A DNA stretch of 64,000 nt. It comes from Cerrena zonata. Lineage: Eukaryota; Basidiomycota; Agaricomycetes; Polyporales; Cerrenaceae. Of this stretch, positions 25,143 to 37,614 are shown piece by piece; position 1 is the first letter of the stretch; every line of letters begins with the position of its first letter. Under the pieces are notes generated by a model. That model saw only the letters and a list, made by a program, of their open reading frames with translations. It had not been told where the DNA came from and did no database searches. Location: positions 496,001 to 560,000 of the forward strand of contig JASBNA010000018.1 of assembly GCA_038087015.1 (NCBI GenBank). Reading direction: 5' to 3'. A program made the translations under genes and the position numbers.

Positions 25143-25963
25143 AGTCGTCTGGTGTTTTAACTAGGATTGGGGACGAGCCTAGCCTAGCGTGCAGACTGCT
25201 GGTCTGTGCAGACTATCGAGTGTATTTAGTTGTCGGCGTACTATATACTATTTGCATTTTGGTGCATCAGCCTCTCGATAGTTTCAGGCTTGGGTGATCA
25301 CACTTTCCTGTCCTGCTCTTGGTGGAGGTGCAGTCAGTATATTTGGGTGCGATTTGTGGTATGGACAGTGTGTTGCATGAGTTTAGGGTTGGGTCAGGTT
25401 TGTGTGGCCTTTTCCTTATTTTCTCGTCTTAGGTGTTTTAATGTTTCTAATGGTTTTATATCTATAGTCCGTTTTATTATTGTTATTTTTTATTTATTTT
25501 GTTTTTATTTTGTTTTTCAGCGTGTGTGTTGCGGGGAGCGGGGAGCATCGTCTGAGCTTCCGATTTTCTTTTTCTTCCCAGCTGTCAGTTGGCAGAGGCG
25601 TTCGTTTATGGACGTTGTGCTTGCCCTTCGCTCCTTTGCTGGTCTCCCAGTGGGGAAGCGGTGCCTTGATTTAGGTGTGGAATGGCGTGCCGGATTGTTG
25701 GGTTTGGTCCGGAGTCCCCTCTTCTCAGGGGGGGTTGGTGCTTTATTTTATTTTATTTTATTCTATTTTCTTAGGTCGGTCGGTCTCGGACTGGGGTTGT
25801 TGTTATTATCGTGGAGGTCTATATTTGCATAATGACATGTATACGACTTTTGTCGACAAGTTAGAGCGGAGAATGGCAGGTAAGCATGAGTGGGCATGTG
25901 AAAGCTATCAGTGGTAGTTGCCTACAGAGGGAGGGGTCTAAATGTAGGGGGTATTGTCTACGG
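25143..25963. other. Spacer between LINE ORF1 and ORF2
   Basis: About 820 bases, A/C-rich on the sense strand, with no protein I recognise. This is much longer than the short gaps or overlaps usual between LINE ORFs. It could hold an intron joining an upstream start to ORF2, or an internal translation signal. Confidence 0.5.
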
Positions 25964-28477
25964 TTAACGCCTTTGGTTACGGTTCTGGTTGCCACGACCA
26001 CGACCGCGGCCGCGTCCTCTACCTCTGCCCCTGCCGTTTCCACGTTGGGCATTACCTTGGCCTTGGCCTTGCTGATTGGCCGGTTCGTTCCTCGTGTTGT
26101 CGCTGTGCCAGCCGGGGGTTTCTGGGAAAGGGCATAGACCTCGGCTGTGGTCGACCCCGTGGCATCCCGTACAGTATCGCATGCGGACGAAGTATCCAGT
26201 TCCAGCGATCCCACTTTTGAATTTGGCCTCGAGGAAGATTCCTCGCCAGGCGGACCACAGGACTGGGCGGCGGGAGGGGGAGTCGGAATAGACATTGACT
26301 ACGGGTTTGGAGATACCGCCGCTGACGCATTCGTTCTTGATTTCGATCCAGATCGTGTCTAAGAGGGACTCGACTGTGAGCGGGTCGTCATTGTCGTCGC
26401 GGTCATCCGGGTTCTTGTTGACCTCGTCGATTATGTTTCGGATGGTGTCGATGTACGGGGGCTCCCGTAGGGTTTCCCGGATAATTTCAAGGATGAAGGG
26501 GGCCGCTACCTCAGGGTTGTTGAGGAAGGATGGGACAAAGTTTTCTAGGGTGCATAGAAAATTTGGGAAGGCTGGCTCGATCGGGTAGCAGAAGAACTGG
26601 TACTGCGGGGTTGAGAAGACGCGATAGGTGATGAGTGTGTTCATGACGTCGTCGTCCATTCCCCAGAGGAGGAAAGTTCTCGGCTCCTGGCTTGTTCCGG
26701 GTTCAAGAACGGGTCTGGATAGGTTTATGCCGGAGGTTTCGAAGATGTCGTTTATGAGGGTGGGTAGTTGGTCCATTACGGCATCATGTCTTGGGTGGTT
26801 TGGGTGGGCCGACATGCCGTAGACTTGTAGGAAGAGTTTGTTCCTCAGGAGTCGTAGCCATTCCAGCTTAACCCATTCCGGTATATTCTCCGTTAGCCAG
26901 TGAGGGCCGCTGCCTTCTACAAGGGCGAAATCCCCACCTACCGGAGGAGGGGCGAGGTGGAAGCGAGGGTCATCGCCAATGTTGTTGTTGTTGGATTGTA
27001 GAGCGGCGAGGCGTTCATAATGGCTGTCTAGGATGTGATCTTTGGGGATTATGGTTTGGGAAGAGCGTGGTCGGCGCGGGAACGTTCTAGCTACATTTTT
27101 GGATGACGACGCTATTGGTTCTTGAGGCAGGAGAGGAGAGAGCTCGCGTGCTGTGGGGGTTTTCGTCGCGGCATGTTTGAGTTTGCTCTTCTTCGCTGGG
27201 GGCTCGATCGCTTCTCGTTCTGCCTCATCGATTGCCATGAGGTCGTCTGCATCTAGGTTGAGCTCAGGGAAGGGCGTCGAGAGGTTCGAGGGTGGGATGC
27301 GAGTGAGGGGAGGAGCGGAATTGGGTAGGAGGCTTGATCCACTTTGTCGGTTGAAGGATGGGGAATCGAAAATCGGGTCTCTGGGACGGGGCGGGTTCTT
27401 GGGGAGGCTGACAGTTGGACGATCTACTCCTTTACCCTTGTCCCGTCGTTTTTCGCTTTCCGCTCGAGCCCGGAGCCCCGCTTCGATGCCCTCCATCCTT
27501 TTCTCCTTGAGCCCTCTTTGTATCGCCTCCATCCTCTTTGCTATTCCCTCTTCCGTGGCTTTGCGCTTGTTTCCCCTAACCACTTCCGCGTATGACTTGA
27601 CGCTGAATTTTTGCACGTCGGGTCGCGGCGGGGACTCCGGGTCCTCTCCAGCGTTGGACATAACGACGTCGGGGTCATCCTCTAAGGGTAAGAGAGGAGG
27701 GAGAGAGTACGCGGGAGTGGTTCTGTACGGAGTGTATGGAGAGTTGGTGGGGCCATCGGGTTCCCTTCGTATGAACGGGGAGGGTGTGGACGACGGGGAC
27801 CGTAGGGGAGGGAAGGGAGCAACGTTGGTTCCGGTTCCGTTGGGCTGGCTTGGCCCACCGCTAACCTTTGAAGGGGTTGCGGGTTTGTACTGGCTGGGAC
27901 GGGGAGTCCCAGCGACGGGCACAGGGTCAGGAGAGAGTAGGAGGCTCCCACCTCCATTGGGTTGAAGGTTTGGTTGACTGTTCCCCTTGTGTTTGGCCCT
28001 TTTCGCTGTTAAGTCGCAGTTAGGGTTTGATTTCCGCGTGGTTCCAGTATTTCTGGTGGGCTTACCTTTGCGAGGAGGAGACCCGGCATCGGATGGAGGA
28101 TTGTTTCGCTTTTGCGATGAGGGCGGGGGCCCAGCGGCGGGAGAGAGGAGGAGGCGACTTGAATGGGAGGTAGGTGTGTCTACCCATTCCTGTGCTTCGT
28201 CAGCCTGAGCATCGGCCATTTCCGCTTCGGGAGTGTCCGGGACTAACACTCTCCCGAACGGGAATTCCCCTGGGGGGGAGCTCATGATTTCGTCCTGATC
28301 GAGGACGGCTCTCATGTTGACCTGTGTACGTTCGTTTATGTCAGTGTTTGTTTCTCTTTTTTTTTAAAAAAAAGGGGGGGATTTAGACGAGTCTCTTACG
28401 TTCTGGTTCGGGGATTGGGTTCCCTGACTATGGACTGACAGGTCAGCAAAACGGTTGTTGGAGTTGTTGGACGACAT
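25964..28477 (-). CDS. LINE ORF1 protein (RNA-binding, CCHC-like finger and RG tail), two exons
   Basis: Exon 1 is 28477-28400 (26 codons beginning MSSNNSNNRFADLSV) and exon 2 is 28321-25964. They join in phase 0 across a 78-nt intron with GTAAGA, CTGAC and ACACAG signals. The product has about 811 residues. The first half is Pro/Ser-rich and basic, a disordered region with KRKATEEGIAKRMEAIQRGLKEKRMEG helix. The middle (from about PHWLTENIPEWVKLEW to VVNVYSDSP) is a folded domain of the RRM-like type seen in such ORF1 proteins. A CxxCHGxDHxxxxCPF finger then precedes a Gly-Arg repeat tail (GRGRGRGRGRG). ORF1 proteins coat the element RNA and act as chaperones. Without the intron model the first ATG would be at 28315. 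Confidence 0.85.
28322..28399 (-). other. Spliceosomal intron inside LINE ORF1
   Basis: On the sense strand the segment begins GTAAGAGAC and ends GTACACAG, with CACTGAC as a likely branch site. It contains a C7-T8-A9 homopolymer block. It has in-frame stops, and removing it joins two open frames in phase with a plausible ORF1 N-terminus. Confidence 0.7.
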
Positions 28478-28984
28478 CTTAGTGAGGTGGAGTTCGAGGA
28501 GAGTTGTTTGGTGGCTGCGAGTTGCGGTGAGTTTCTGGCACGGAGGAGTTCACGAGGGATCCTTGTTTTCATCGTCTTGTTGCCTGCTTCTTTTATATTC
28601 AGTGTTCATCCTTACTGGTGTCGGTGTGTCCTTTTGCCTCCCCGTATGCTTCGTATTGGGATTTGGCGATTTGTTTGCTAATTTCGTCGGGATTTTGCTT
28701 GCAGGGATGGTTTCGTCGGGATTTGCTTATGGTGAGCTGGCTTCTGATGGTCGGTTTGATTTGTTTGCGTAGAGTCGCGGATTCAGCTTTTTTCTTAAGT
28801 TGTTTTGTGGGTTCTCATCCTTCTTTGTTTTTTTGTTTGTCGTTTCATTTTTGTGTGCTTAGGTTTGGGGAGTTGCCGTATTGGTGTCAGGCTTCCCGTA
28901 TGTGCGGGTTTAGTCTGTTCGCGGTCGTTGGGTTCTGGTTTGGGCTAGACTACTCGCTAAGTACAGCTCGTTCGTACGTCTCTG

Positions 28985-29806
28985 CTACGTGGCTACTTGG
29001 TTCTCTCTCTCCTCCCTTTCTGGTTCCTCCGTCACTTCGGGGGTTATGGGTGCCGTTTTGATGGTTCCTCTGAGCTTGAGGTACCATCTCGTGAGGCGCG
29101 CCTTTCGGGTGAGATGAAACTTGTCGATGGGTATTCTCACTTTTGCGCTGTTGCTCGGGGTGCGGATGTTCGGTCCTTCTGCTCGCACAACTACAAACTC
29201 AGCTTCGTGTCGGATGATTCGGGTTAGAGAGCCGTTTCCCCAGCCGCCACCGAGGTTTACTTCGCCGCCGATGTATAGGAGTAGGTTTCTTCGGCTACAG
29301 ATGTCGCACCAAATGTGGGGGGAATCTGTTTTGCAGAGGATGAGTGGCTTGTTCCCGGCGGTTGCCCTCTTCAGCTTATCCCACGTGTTGTATTCCCACC
29401 GGTAGATTAGGCTCCATCCATGACCGGAGAGGTCGTCATTTTTGTTGAATTTGGGTGTGGAGATTCGGACGGGATAGCGTTCTGGGGATGGGGCGACGTG
29501 TTTGGTTGGGGTGTTAGGTCCAGGTCCCAGGGGGTCAAGGTAGTTGACCCATGCGTATGCTCGATGTGGGCTATTGCGGTTTGGGATTGGGATTAGGATT
29601 GTGGTTACAGGAGGGTTTAGGTTTGCCGTTGAGGGAGGGTATGAGTGATTGGAGTTGTTGCGAGTGAGAGCTGGGCTATTTTGCGTTCTGTCTGAGGTGT
29701 GGTGTAGGGAGGGGGGGTGTGATGGGGGTGGGGAGTCTGAGAATTTGCTGCTTAAGGTGCTGGTGAGGGTGTCGAAGTTAGGGTTGATGATTTTGTGGTT
29801 TGGCAT
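28985..29806 (-). CDS. Additional LINE ORF upstream of ORF1, function unknown
   Basis: A 273-codon frame starts at ATG 29806 (MPNHKIINPNFDTLT); it is open further upstream to about 29959 without an ATG. The first half is Ser/Pro/Asn-rich and probably disordered. The second half is ordered and unusual, with GHGWSLIYRWEYNTWDKLKR, LILCKTDSPHIWCDICSRRN, GGEVNLGGGWGNGSLTRI and a basic KARLTRWYLKLRG stretch. The CDIC motif could bind metal. I do not recognise the family. It shares no obvious segment with ORF1. Codon-level openness, the same A/C-rich strand bias and its position inside the element argue that it belongs to the LINE. It lies 507 bases upstream of ORF1. Confidence 0.6.
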   Translation of the reverse strand: MPNHKIINPNFDTLTSTLSSKFSDSPPPSHPPSLHHTSDRTQNSPALTRNNSNHSYPPSTANLNPPVTTILIPIPNRNSPHRAYAWVNYLDPLGPGPNTPTKHVAPSPERYPVRISTPKFNKNDDLSGHGWSLIYRWEYNTWDKLKRATAGNKPLILCKTDSPHIWCDICSRRNLLLYIGGEVNLGGGWGNGSLTRIIRHEAEFVVVRAEGPNIRTPSNSAKVRIPIDKFHLTRKARLTRWYLKLRGTIKTAPITPEVTEEPEREERENQVAT

Positions 29807-30890
29807 TTTCTTGGATGGGTTGTTTCCTTTACGACTCGCGACTTGAGTATATATGTCTTTAGTAGTTTGCTTATGATTATTTAATACAGATTGCCGACTA
29901 TCGCCTGGGTTGTTAGGCTGCGGGATGTGTCTCTGGATCTTACTGGGTGAATTACGCAATCCCTCATTTGGTTGGGGCTGTGGCGGTCGCTGGATTGCCC
30001 AGGTCTTGGTCTCGGTTGGTGTGGATGGGGGTTGGGTCAGAGGTAGTTATTTGGTTGCGGTTGGTTGATGTGCGTTTGTACTCTTCTATCAGACTCTTTG
30101 ACACCTGTCATTTATTCTTTCTCCATTTCTTGGGGGGTGCGTCTTATAGCTTTTTCTCCTTCTTTTTTATTTATATATATATATTTTTTTTTTTTGGGGG
30201 GGGGGGGTTATCGCGGTGGGTATAGGTGCGGTCTCATCTGTCCCCGATTTGGTGGCTTTCGTGGGTTCGGTTCTCGTGGGGGCGGGTTTTTTTTTAAAAA
30301 AAATTAATTTAAATTTTAATATTTTATATTTTAAAACCGAGAATTATTTCATTTTGTTTAGAAGGCGGTGGCGGTTGATTTGATTCCGCTATTGTAGTTT
30401 GCCGGTTCCGGGTGCGGTTTGTCAGGGAATTTCTTGACTTGCGTGCGTCATTTCTTTCGGGAGGTGTGTCATTTGGTTCCCGTGATGGTGTTCACAGCGC
30501 TTAATGCATGGTGTTTGTTACGTGGTGCTTGTTGCGTGTCTGGTTGAGTGTTCGGCATTGTTCGTTGTTGCAGATGTTGGGTGGGGAGCTTAGGCTTTCG
30601 CACTTGGTGAATTGAGGTTTATTTATTTCGTTGTTTTGTTTTTATTTTACATCCTCGATGGTTTCGGTTGCACATTGTGCTAGGTGGGGCGTGATTTCGC
30701 TTTGTGAGTCTCAGGTTTGAGTAATGTAGACTAGGGTTGTTGCTACGTGTCAGACGTTTTGGGTCTTGGGCGGATTGGTGGTCCGCGAGGCGGGTTTGCG
30801 CCTCTTGAGATAGTGTTTCTCGATAGTGTTCGTTAGCTTCCCTCCTAGGAGGTACTAGTCCTTCAAGCCGCGGAGAGGCCAACACTGTGT
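29807..30890 (-). other. 5' leader of the LINE with homopolymer blocks
   Basis: No protein is recognisable. The plus strand carries T/A-alternating and homopolymer tracts: a TATATA-T14-G13 block near 30172-30207 and a T9-A8 block near 30287-30304 followed by a very AT-rich 50 bases. Composition changes to that of ordinary flank near 30890. Confidence 0.45.
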
Positions 30891-31207
30891 TGAAGGTGAA
30901 TGTTGGATTTCAGCCTAGGCGAGTTCATTTATGGTTTTGTAGTAAACCTATCCAAATCTACGGTAAACAATTTATACATGCTGAGATGCTGACGAACGAT
31001 TCGGACGTTCAGAACTCTTTTCCACCTACCTCAGGACTCACACTATCATCCGACTCAGAAGCCTCTCCCTTGGTAGGTCACCTCTATAATCTATTGCTAG
31101 TATAGATATATATTTATACTAAACCATGCTAGCCTTTCGACCTATTCTCTAGTATAACTATTCATGGGGTGACCGACTCGGTTGATGGGCACCCTGTCCC
31201 ATTTACC
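30891..31207. other. Flank between LINE and kinase-like gene; possible 5' exon
   Basis: An open frame from ATG 30987 (MLTNDSDVQNSFPP) to about 31073 could be a first exon of the kinase-like gene, but I could not join it in phase with the frame at 31208 using a good splice pair. It is otherwise noncoding. Confidence 0.3.
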
Positions 31208-32227
31208 ATGAAAAGAGACATCTCTTTTCCACATCAGCTCATGCATCGTATACAGACTACTGAAAAGGTCTGGGAACATAGTATGCAACCCCACCCAGTT
31301 CCAGTCGACGGACTTCACCTGACATTGGAACTGGGCGACCTGATCGGCTATGGTGCTAGTGCCCACGTTTATGCTGTACATATCATCAGCATTGATTCCA
31401 AACGCGACGAAGAGGGCTCCTCCTTCTGCCCCAGCTTTCAGTTGCCAGAACTATGCATAAAGCTTGCCGAACCGAACCGGGTGCGAGGTCTCGCACGAGA
31501 GGCATGGTTCTACGAACAATTGCATGTCGAAGGTTTAGAAGGGGTCATATCCCCAAGGTTCTATGGGTTCTATACGTCATCCTGCGATCATACACGCGTC
31601 GTTCCATGGAGAACAAAGGAATGGAATTTTCGGAAATATCCCCATCTTTTCGAACACAAAGATGGGTTCATACCGAAGGATCATATCGGAAACGATCCTA
31701 AGAAAGGGCCCGGCGGTAGGTGGTTCGACGATCAATTCGGTAGTCACCAAAATTCGAAGTGGATTGACTACAGGCAACGTTGCGACTCCCCTCTTCTTTC
31801 TATACTCCTCCTTGAGAGGTTGGGAGATACTTTGCAAAGATATTGCAAGATACAGGAACGTTCATTTTAGTAGGTACCACACTGATCTCTTCATTATCGC
31901 TGCTGAATACCACCGCAAACCAATAGCCACGATGTCAAGGATGTGTTAGAAGACGCAGTGTGGAAGGGGTTCTTCCATGATGATGTTCGGTACAACCAAT
32001 TCGCACTGGCTCCTGACCCCATCCCCTGCCCACGGCATGGACGTCCACACAATGTCTACCTCTTGGATTTTGAAATGGTGCACAGAATCCCTGCAATTAC
32101 TGGAGATCGTAGGATTGCGCATTGGGAACAAGCTCATCGTAAATGGTTGCATGCTGATCTCGAAGAGAGCGATCCCTTGGATGAAGGCGAGGTCCACATG
32201 TCTGGTGTGGATCTCAGCGGCAGATGA
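31208..32227 (+). CDS. Protein-kinase-fold protein, fungal kinase-like family
   Basis: The first frame (ATG 31208, MKRDISFPHQ) has an ATP-loop-like LIGYGASAHVYAV, a candidate lysine in ELCIKLAEP, EAWFYEQL and a hinge-like SILLLERLGDTL. After an intron near 31850-31920 a second frame continues with EDAVWKGFFHDDVRYNQ (the HxDxxxxN catalytic loop), VYLLDFEMVHRI (the DFE/DFG position) and stops at 32227. This layout is that of atypical, choline-kinase-like fungal kinases that are common as small families in basidiomycetes; substrate unknown. The exact intron is uncertain: an in-frame TAG follows YCKIQERSF, and no single GT/AG pair I tried keeps both conserved blocks and phase. The 5' end may include an exon upstream. 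It could therefore be a functional gene with an odd junction or a recently damaged one. Confidence 0.6.
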
Positions 32228-32721
32228 AACCAATGCTCCTGCAAATGACAGCTATTTTATCTAACCTATCGGCGACAACTATGACCACTTTTCCTTACTT
32301 GTGGTTGATTGGTCTGCGCTCGCCTCTGCTGATTGACTCTCTTCCTAAGCGGTCGAACGAAGTCTTACCCGGAAGTTGTTACTCTCTGCCAGATCATGGC
32401 TCCTCAAAAGTGTCCCTCTGGTGCAGGCTTTTGGTGGATTATTTGGCTGGCGAGTACGAGCATAGAGAGGATGATTTTAACTAGACAAATGTACACCCAT
32501 TATTTGCACTCGATACTGTTATACTATCCTATATCTTGAAGCTTGAGGTAGACCTTACCCTATACTGATAATCATGTAGATGATTGGAGGCTCGCGAGTA
32601 TTATTGTGATACTAGCAGTTGCATTTGCGTAAATGGGAACAGGGAGATTACATGGAGTAGCTTCGAACACTATACGTCAATTAAGGTCTTCTAGCAGACA
32701 AGAAATATTTTACAATACAGA
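32228..32721. other. Convergent intergenic region
   Basis: The kinase-like gene and RIX7 converge here. No coding sequence is seen. Confidence 0.4.
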
Positions 32722-35436
<2,715 letters not shown>

Positions 35437-35981
35437 TTCAAGATTAGGGTTGTCGCAAAACACTTGAATCCTACTCCCAACTGGTGACTGTGGCTTAAGA
35501 CTTCCACTCGAGTGATGAAAACTCTAGGGTACGGGACAACATATGAGTGGGATGCACAGAGCCGAAGTTCTAAGTACGCACCAGAAAATCTTTCTGTATA
35601 CTGGCGGAGTATATTAGGTTTGTAGACCAAGCACTGACACGGCGAGAGTCGTACTTCAAAGTTTCAAGTTGAGAGCCTGCCAAGTAAATTCTTGATCGCA
35701 GATCTAATCTAATCTAATCTAATGTGCGATCAAGCTTCACTGCCGCACCGTGACCTTCATCTCGTCTTCCGAGTCTCTTCTTAGTTCGACTTTCATTATC
35801 GAGTTTCAAGCTTAACATGATTTCCTATCTACCTGATACTAGTCGTTACTCAAATATTAGGGATGACTTCAAGAATAATAGTATATTTTCATGACTCGTT
35901 CATGCATTGACTTGAGTTTCCGACACTCTTGAAGATTATGTAACTACTGGCAGTTATACATGTTCACAAAGCGGCCAGTCT
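35437..35981. other. Intergenic region with a short TCTAA repeat
   Basis: It holds four to five copies of the pentamer TCTAA at 35703-35721. Otherwise no gene is visible. It is the upstream region of RIX7 and the 3' side of the HNH-like gene. Confidence 0.5.
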
Positions 35982-37147
35982 CTATCTGGCATCAGGATTG
36001 TTGACTGGTGATAGTCCATCGTTGATTGGTATTTCGCGATTCCAGGCTTCATAAAGACGTCCGATCTGTTGGAGGATGGAGCCTTCCTGTATAAAATCCA
36101 TCGCGCGCCGGACGGTAGCTATGCTCTCATCGATCGCTGGTAGCTTCTTCTTCAACTCCTTGAGTCTATCATTTGACCTTATAAGCTGATTAGTCAACTC
36201 ATCCATCAACTCCTGTTGTCTATCACCCGCCGCCGGCGGCAAAAGTTCAACGCAAATGTGCAGTTGATCTACCTCGGCAGCAGCGTACTGCTGTTCGAGG
36301 TCATTTTTAAAGGTCGTAAGGGTGTCCAGGCTATGAGTGAGTCGACCCAGATCGATAGGCGGGTGTTCCTCGCGGGAGGTCTTGAAAAGCTCTTTCAATT
36401 TGCGGCCTGTTTCCAAAATGGCAAATTTGGGATGTACGTGACTCGTCAATGGAGGCAGAGTCGTGAACGGATGAGTGTGGATAGTGAACATGTCGGGTAC
36501 TGCAGCTGTTCCTGGCGCAGTTGACTCTCGGTCTTGGCGCAGAATAGGTATGTCCAGCATTTGATCCGGCATAGGTACAAGATGATAGTTGAATTCAGTG
36601 CCCTGTATATTCGTAATTAAGAATGGGTTTCTATTTGTATAACAGACTATGAATTGAATCCTACCTGGATATCGGGAAATGATCCTCGTGTGGCAATCCA
36701 GTCATCGTCAACAGTCGTCAGAGAATCGTAGTATGTGTCAATGACTCTCTGCTCTGGAAGCAACATCCACATATCGTTTCTGTACATACGATGCATTGAG
36801 GCTCCTACTACGGACTGCAATTAGTATGACGATGATGCGAGAACATGGTATGAAACATACGTCGAAAGATATTCTGATGCATGTCTAGATCGAGGGTTCC
36901 ATATGACATATTCCAGTACCATTCAAGCTTCCGTTTCTTTGTAGGTAGGTAATCGGTGAGACAATATAGTACACACATCATTATGAACAAATCATGATGG
37001 AGCCCATACCAGGTTTTCGTCAGACTTATTTTGGAAACAGTATGCATCTTCATCATTTCGGTCGCAAGTAATTCCCTCGATTAGACAGTTTACATGAGGA
37101 CTCTTCTTTCTTGCGTAGAGTTGGATTTGGTCAGATTCTTCGCTCAT
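35982..37147 (-). CDS. HNH-nuclease-like protein, degenerate; paralogue of 53772-55223
   Basis: Four exons (37147-37010, 36936-36861, 36804-36665, 36602-35982) join in phases 0, 1, 0 to 324 residues. The N-terminal half reads CLIEGITCDRNDEDAYCF, then KRKLEWYWNMSYGTLDLDMHQNIF and ASMHRMYRNDMWMLLP. This is the layout of a fungal HNH-type domain (Cys pair, LEYxWGMKY-like block, N, then H before W-LLP). The usual first His after the second Cys is not visible, so catalysis is doubtful. The C-terminal half has HTHPFTTLPPLTSHVHPKFA, a tail with a long coiled segment (LKELKKKLPAIDESIATV). The 53772 paralogue shares HxHPFxTLPxLxSHxHPKF and exactly the same 76-nt second exon. It is divergent from the arrestin gene. 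Function unknown. Confidence 0.75.
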
Positions 37148-37614
37148 CTCGAACAAGTCGTTTAACACTTTAGGAAACGGTAGCGGACCTTGTAGTTTTA
37201 TTTATTCATATTTACGTCATTGGTTATGATACAGAGCTAGTCAATACAGACGGTATATTGACAACGTAAAGCTATTTTTCAGGCATGTTACCACCGGCAT
37301 TCTATGTGGTATTGTAGTCTACTAAAGGCTCTTGGTAATAGTTCGCCCTAACTACTACGCTTTCCTTTTTTAGACTTTTGAGTTCATCCACCTCCGAGAT
37401 GATTGAAATATTGAGACATGAACTTGTACTTGACCTTCACTTGACCTAGGGTTATTTCTATATCATGTACTCGTTTTCAGCCCGGTGCTAGGCTATGTGT
37501 ACACCTGATCGATGTTTCTTACTCTACAGAACTTCTCTCCTTGGATCCGCACTTCTAGCAGAAGTGGATACCTCACAACCACTGCATTAACTTGTTTACT
37601 CTAGTGCTCTCGAC
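37148..37614. promoter_or_regulatory. Divergent promoter between HNH-like gene and alpha-arrestin
   Basis: 467 bases without coding sequence separate the two start codons. I see no clear TATA box; the right end is C/T-rich (CTTACTCTACAGAACTTCTCTCC). Regulatory assignment is by position. Confidence 0.4.

Larger units (their letters stand above)
19771..30890 (-). mobile_element. Tad-like LINE (non-LTR retrotransposon), about 11 kb, on the minus strand
   Basis: The element reads right to left. It ends at a run of 24 T (19771-19794), which is the poly(A) tail on the sense strand. It contains, in sense order, a 5' leader (about 30890-29807), an unknown ORF (29806-28985), a CCHC-type ORF1 (28477-25964, with an intron) and ORF2 (endonuclease, reverse transcriptase, RNase H; to 20040), then a 245-base 3' UTR. 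The sense strand is A/C-rich throughout, sharply different from both flanks. The endonuclease + RT + RNase H order is that of fungal Tad/I-group LINEs. I found no clear target-site duplication when comparing the 20 bases left of the T run with 30300-31200, so the right boundary is set by composition only. Confidence 0.85.

Noticed and set aside
27153..27965. 270-codon plus-strand frame
   Set aside because: Antisense of LINE ORF1; Gly/Ser/Arg-rich by complementarity to its Pro/Ser-rich region.
28358..28380. T/A/G homopolymer run as the tail of a second inserted element
   Set aside because: It lies inside the ORF1 intron and the frames on both sides join in phase, so it is part of the same element.
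30300..31200. Target-site duplication for the LINE
   Set aside because: No copy of the bases left of the T24 tail was found here by eye; a missed or diverged copy remains possible.
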